Positions 60,561-64,000 of a DNA stretch of 64,000 nucleotides are shown here, one piece after another. This stretch comes from Asticcacaulis taihuensis (GTDB taxonomy: Bacteria > Pseudomonadota > Alphaproteobacteria > Caulobacterales > Caulobacteraceae). How positions within the stretch are numbered: position 1 is the first letter of the stretch; each line of letters starts with the position of its first letter. The notes under the pieces are model-generated. The model saw nothing but the letters and a program-made list of their open reading frames with translations. It was not told where the DNA came from and made no database searches. The translations under genes were made by a program, and so were the position numbers. The stretch covers positions 87,400 through 151,399 of the forward strand of contig NZ_FMTS01000002.1 in assembly GCF_900100255.1 (NCBI RefSeq), read 5' to 3'.

Positions 60561-62567
60561 ATGGCGTCACACAGCCAGATTTCGCGTCGTTTTTTTGTTG
60601 CGGCCCTGGGCGGCGTTTCCACGCTCAGCCTGTGGAACCGGGCCCTGGCCCAAAAAACCGGCACCCAAACGGCCGCCACTACCGCCGCACCACCGCCGCT
60701 TAACGTCTATGGCAAGCTGCCCGCGGTCGAAAAGGTGGCCCTGTCACCCGACGCCAAACGCATCGCCATGATCATGGAAAAGAACGGCGAACGTATTGTT
60801 TTCGATTACGATCTGAGCACCGGCAAGGCCGCCGCCGCCGCGATCGCCGGCGACAAGCTGCGGGAAGTCATGTGGGCGGATAACAGCCACGTCCTGATCG
60901 TCACCTCGAATACAGAGATCTATTACGGTAGCAAGTATGAGCAGTCCTATGGCCTGGTGCTGGACGTGCCCGCCGGCAAACGCATCCAGCTCTATGCCAA
61001 CGTAACCGGCGTTCCCACCTCCATTGTCACCGGGGACTTTTACCGGATCAAGGCGGAAGACGGCTATCGCATCACCGCCTCCGGTTTCAAGCGCCCGGAG
61101 GGCATAGGTACGGCGGATGGCGGCAGCACGGCCACGGAGACCATTGATCGCTGCCTCTACGCCTTCGGCACCACCACCGGCCGCGGCTTCAAGCTCGATG
61201 TCGATTCACGCCCGGTGCAGGACTGGATCGTTCGCGCCGACGGCACGGTCGCCGCCAAGAGCGTTTATGATGACGACACCAAGAAATGGACCGTCAGCGT
61301 GAAAGGGGACAAGGGCTGGCAGACCCTGCTCAATGTCGACGCCAAATATGACATGCCGGGCCTATGGGGCCTGGGCCGCAATGCCCAGTCGGTCCTGATC
61401 AAATTCAACAGCGGCGAAGACACCGGCCGCTTCTTCGAATACGACTTCAGCGGCAACCGCTCGCCACTGGAGCTTAAGCGCAGCGACAATTACCCGATCT
61501 ACCATCCGCAGACCTATCTGCTGGCCGGCTTCGGCAACAGCGGCTCGGCGGAAACCTGGACCTTCTACGACCCGGTGATGAAACGCCTGCCGGCCCTGAT
61601 CACTGACGCCCTGCCCGGACAGCTCAACCAGATGCTCGCCTTTGCCGAGGACCCGCGCAAGGTGCTGGTTTTTACCGAGGGCGCGGGCGATGCCGGCACC
61701 TATTACTTCTTCGATTTCACCACCGGCGACTACAAGGAGATCGGCTCCGCCTATCCCGACCTGCCGGGCGACTGGGTGGCGCAGAAAGCCTATATCCAGT
61801 ACAAGGCCGCCGACGGCCTGGATATCCCCGCCTGGGTCACCCTGCCGCCGCACCGCGAGGCGAAAAACTGCCCGCTCGTCGTCCTGCCGCACGGCGGTCC
61901 GGAAGCCTTTGACGCCGGGGAATTCGACTGGATATCCCAGGCCATCGCCTCGCGCGGCTATGTCGTGCTCCAGCCCAATTATCGCGGCTCATCCGGCTAT
62001 GGCAAGGATTACACCGCGAAGGGCTACGGCGAATTCGGCCGCAAGATGCAGACCGACCTGTCCGATGGCGTGGCACATCTGGCAAAGGAAGGCATGATCG
62101 ATCCGAAGCGGGTCGCCATTGCCGGCGGTTCCTATGGCGGCTATGCGGCCCTGGCCGGGGTGTCCCTGCAAAAGGGCATCTATAACTGCGCCGTGTCGAT
62201 CTCCGGCCTTTCGAACCTCAAGACCTTCCTGGATTATCGCCGTGAGCGCGTAGGTTTCGATGGTGACAGCTACAGCATGTTGTACTGGAAGCGGTTCATG
62301 GGCGATGACAGCCGGCTGGCGGAAATTTCGCCAATCAACCATGTGGCCGATATCACGGCGCCGGTGATGCTGATCCACGGCAAGGACGATGTGGTCGTGC
62401 CGTTCGATCAGAGCCAGCAGATTTACGACGCCCTGAAGCGCGCCGGCAAGGATGTGGAACTGGTGGCGGCCGACCACGAAGACCACTGGCTGTCACGCGA
62501 GCCATCACGCGTCCAGACCCTCGAAGCCATGATGGGCTTCCTGCTGAAGCATAATCCGCCGGCATAA
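60561..62567 (+). CDS. S9-family prolyl oligopeptidase-like peptidase, Tat-exported
   Basis: 668 residues from the ATG at 60561 (GGGGGG upstream). Tat signal SRRFFVAALGG (8-18), cleavage near ALAQ. Beta-propeller of about 380 residues, then an alpha/beta-hydrolase domain: catalytic Ser524 in AGGSYGGYAA, Asp610 in HGKDDVVVP, and His in VAADHEDHWL. Acylaminoacyl-peptidase/DPP branch. Periplasmic peptide trimming is the likely role. The gene follows the flavoprotein by 140 bases. Confidence 0.9.
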   Translation: MASHSQISRRFFVAALGGVSTLSLWNRALAQKTGTQTAATTAAPPPLNVYGKLPAVEKVALSPDAKRIAMIMEKNGERIVFDYDLSTGKAAAAAIAGDKLREVMWADNSHVLIVTSNTEIYYGSKYEQSYGLVLDVPAGKRIQLYANVTGVPTSIVTGDFYRIKAEDGYRITASGFKRPEGIGTADGGSTATETIDRCLYAFGTTTGRGFKLDVDSRPVQDWIVRADGTVAAKSVYDDDTKKWTVSVKGDKGWQTLLNVDAKYDMPGLWGLGRNAQSVLIKFNSGEDTGRFFEYDFSGNRSPLELKRSDNYPIYHPQTYLLAGFGNSGSAETWTFYDPVMKRLPALITDALPGQLNQMLAFAEDPRKVLVFTEGAGDAGTYYFFDFTTGDYKEIGSAYPDLPGDWVAQKAYIQYKAADGLDIPAWVTLPPHREAKNCPLVVLPHGGPEAFDAGEFDWISQAIASRGYVVLQPNYRGSSGYGKDYTAKGYGEFGRKMQTDLSDGVAHLAKEGMIDPKRVAIAGGSYGGYAALAGVSLQKGIYNCAVSISGLSNLKTFLDYRRERVGFDGDSYSMLYWKRFMGDDSRLAEISPINHVADITAPVMLIHGKDDVVVPFDQSQQIYDALKRAGKDVELVAADHEDHWLSREPSRVQTLEAMMGFLLKHNPPA

Positions 62568-62638
62568 GCCCCTAAGCGAAAGGGATGGACCTTTCACTCC
62601 AAAAGTGATATCACTTTGATATAACTATGGAGGGCAAG

Positions 62639-62836
62639 ATGACCGATGACAGCAGGCCCCTGAGCGAACTGGTGGCACAGGGTTGGGAAATTCTGAACTA
62701 CAGTTCTTCGCACGACGCCACCAACGGCGCGATTGTCGAAAACTTCCTTCTGCGCAAACAGAAGATGCACCGGATCCTCAGCGTCCGGCCGAAGGTGCTC
62801 GGCAAGGGATTTGTCACTAAAGAAATTGATATTTAG
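62639..62836 (+). CDS. Small protein upstream of SPFH gene
   Basis: 65 residues from the ATG at 62639 (GGAGGG upstream). LSELVAQGWEILNYSSSH at the N-terminus resembles DUF4177-like folds; the C-terminus is basic. It ends 12 bases before the SPFH gene and is probably co-transcribed. Function unknown. Confidence 0.6.
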   Translation: MTDDSRPLSELVAQGWEILNYSSSHDATNGAIVENFLLRKQKMHRILSVRPKVLGKGFVTKEIDI

Positions 62837-62848
62837 GGGAGAGCGAAC

Positions 62849-63718
62849 ATGAACGAACAACCGATAAACAGTACCCGCGAACGCGCCGGCGAAAGCGGCA
62901 ATGGCGGCGTCATGCTGCTGGTCTTCCTGGCGCTAGTGGCGGCGACCATCATCGCCCCCGTCATGCGGATGCCGCTGTGGGCCATACCGCCGGCCCTGAC
63001 GGCGCTCTTCCTGCTGATGGGCTTCTATACCGTCCAGCCCAACCAGACCGTGGCGCTGACCGTCTTTGGCAATTACAAGGGCAGCGACCGCAATACCGGC
63101 CTGCGCTGGGTGCCCTTCTGGTATGGACGCCGTAAGGTGTCCTTACGGGTCCGCAATGTCACCAGCGAGGCCCTGAAGGTCAATGACCAGCGCGGCAATC
63201 CGATCGAGATCGCCGCCAATATTGTCTGGCATGTCGCCGATTCCGCCCAGGCTTTGTTCGATGTCGATGACTATGCCGCCTTCGTCAATATCCAGATCGA
63301 GACGGCCCTGCGCGAAACCGCCCGCCAGTATGCCTATGATCACGCCGATGACGGCCAGCCGACCCTGCGCGATGACGCCGATATCGTTGGCGCCCGGCTG
63401 AAGGAGGATTTGCAGGCACGCGTGGCGGTGGCCGGCGTGGCGGTCGATGAAGCCCACCTGATGCACCTGGCCTATGCGCCGGAAATCGCCGGCGCCATGC
63501 TCAAGCGCCAGCAGGCCGAGGCGGTCATCGCCGCCCGCCAGAAGATCGTCGCCGGCGCCGTCGGCATGGTCGAAATGGCCCTGGAGCAATTGTCGCAGCG
63601 CGGCGTCGTCCAACTCGACGAGGAGCGCAAGGCGTCGATGGTGTCAAACCTGCTGGTCGTGCTGTGCGCCGATCGTGAAGTCCAGCCGGTGGTCAATACC
63701 GGCACACTTTACGGCTAG
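62849..63718 (+). CDS. SPFH/Band 7 domain membrane protein
   Basis: 289 residues, with GGGGAGAG before the ATG. Two hydrophobic segments (about 21-41 and 46-63), then the SPFH domain ([60 protein letters not shown]) and a helical C-terminus ([20 protein letters not shown]). SPFH proteins form membrane microdomain assemblies. Middle gene of a three-gene set with an Arc-type protein. Confidence 0.9.
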   Translation: MNEQPINSTRERAGESGNGGVMLLVFLALVAATIIAPVMRMPLWAIPPALTALFLLMGFYTVQPNQTVALTVFGNYKGSDRNTGLRWVPFWYGRRKVSLRVRNVTSEALKVNDQRGNPIEIAANIVWHVADSAQALFDVDDYAAFVNIQIETALRETARQYAYDHADDGQPTLRDDADIVGARLKEDLQARVAVAGVAVDEAHLMHLAYAPEIAGAMLKRQQAEAVIAARQKIVAGAVGMVEMALEQLSQRGVVQLDEERKASMVSNLLVVLCADREVQPVVNTGTLYG

Positions 63719-63753
63719 AGGATAGATCCGATTTAATCGGATCTATCCTCTAG
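63715..63753. terminator. Long perfect hairpin overlapping the SPFH stop codon
   Basis: An 18-base stem starting CTAGAGGATAGATCC with a 3-base loop; the TAG stop codon is in its left arm. No T-run follows directly. Two more short stems (GCACTTTT/AAAAGTGC at 63769-63790, and CACTTTTC/GGAAAGTG at 63794-63810) come before the Arc gene. It may be a terminator, an mRNA-stabilising 3' end or a processing site. Confidence 0.6.
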
Positions 63754-63815
63754 CCCTCTACTTTGACGCACTTTTTAATCCGAAAAGTGCGTCACACTTT
63801 TCGGAAAGTGCTCTA

Positions 63816-63998
63816 ATGGCCTCGCCCGGCAAGAAAGCCTACCCCTTGCGACTGCCGCCGGAAGTGCTGGCGGCAGTCGAACGCCTGGCCGCGTCCGAAC
63901 TGCGCTCGACAAATGCTCAGCTTGAAATGTTGCTGCGCGAAGCCCTGAAGACACGTGGCATCCGTCTGACACCGCCCGGCGCCGACGACGGTCATTGA
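63816..63998 (+). CDS. Arc-type ribbon-helix-helix DNA-binding protein
   Basis: 60 residues. KKAYPLRLPPEVLAAVERLA followed by ASELRSTNAQLEMLLREALK is a typical ribbon-helix-helix with the basic beta strand first. Genes of this kind often follow SPFH genes in Caulobacterales. It may autoregulate the operon. The stop is just inside the window end. Confidence 0.85.
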   Translation: MASPGKKAYPLRLPPEVLAAVERLAASELRSTNAQLEMLLREALKTRGIRLTPPGADDGH

Positions 63999-64000
63999 CT

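Overview
The window reads as a continuous stretch of a G+C-rich alphaproteobacterial chromosome, most likely Caulobacterales and plausibly Asticcacaulis-like. The grounds are a PleC-type polar histidine kinase, a Caulobacter/Xanthomonas-type TonB receptor locus with a tryptophan-halogenase-like partner, a compact gene transfer agent (GTA) cluster, and the cycHJKL-degP-two-component-glnE neighbourhood known from alphaproteobacteria. No tRNA, rRNA, CRISPR array, IS transposase or integrase was seen. All assignments were made by eye from motifs.

Layout. 1-5.6 kb (+): 3' part of pepN, a CheY-like regulator and a PleC-like kinase. 5.6-9.1 kb: a cupin/JmjC protein, a GreA/B-like factor, then an ECF sigma / anti-sigma / periplasmic metal-sensor-like trio. 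9.1-27.1 kb (mostly -): glnE, a phzF-like gene, a two-component pair, degP, ccmH-ccmF-ccmE-ccmI, a large unknown protein, a second two-component operon with a PepSY-like protein (FeuPQ/PhoPQ type), and a DnaJ-class cochaperone. 28.0-41.4 kb (-): a complete RcGTA-like set, gp1 to gp15, including a 58-residue gp10.1. 41.5-51.1 kb (-): a LacI-controlled glycan locus made of a TonB receptor, GH3, halogenase-like protein, GH30 lipoprotein and regulator, with three LacI-type operators. 51.2-57.3 kb: a small lipoprotein, a UPF0260 protein, a LuxR-HTH/VOC fusion, an ABC-F ATPase, a proline-rich exported protein and a DUF2336 protein. 57.3-64 kb: a candidate small RNA, two coupled small genes, a disordered four-repeat protein, a circularly permuted D-amino-acid-oxidase-like flavoprotein and an S9 peptidase (both with likely Tat signals), then a small-protein / SPFH / Arc operon.

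Two points stand out. First, thirty copies of palindromic intergenic elements (families A, B and a variant C) are spread over about 44 kb, usually directly after stop codons. They occupy every uncoupled junction of the GTA cluster and in one case supply the C-terminal codons of a gene. Second, 57541-57657 (-) has a promoter, three possible stem-loops (two with anti-Shine-Dalgarno loops) and an intrinsic terminator, which is the architecture of an alphaproteobacterial regulatory RNA. The permuted flavoprotein is the most unusual protein. Several start codons were moved inward from the longest reading frame, because the upstream extension was repeat DNA or lacked a ribosome binding site.
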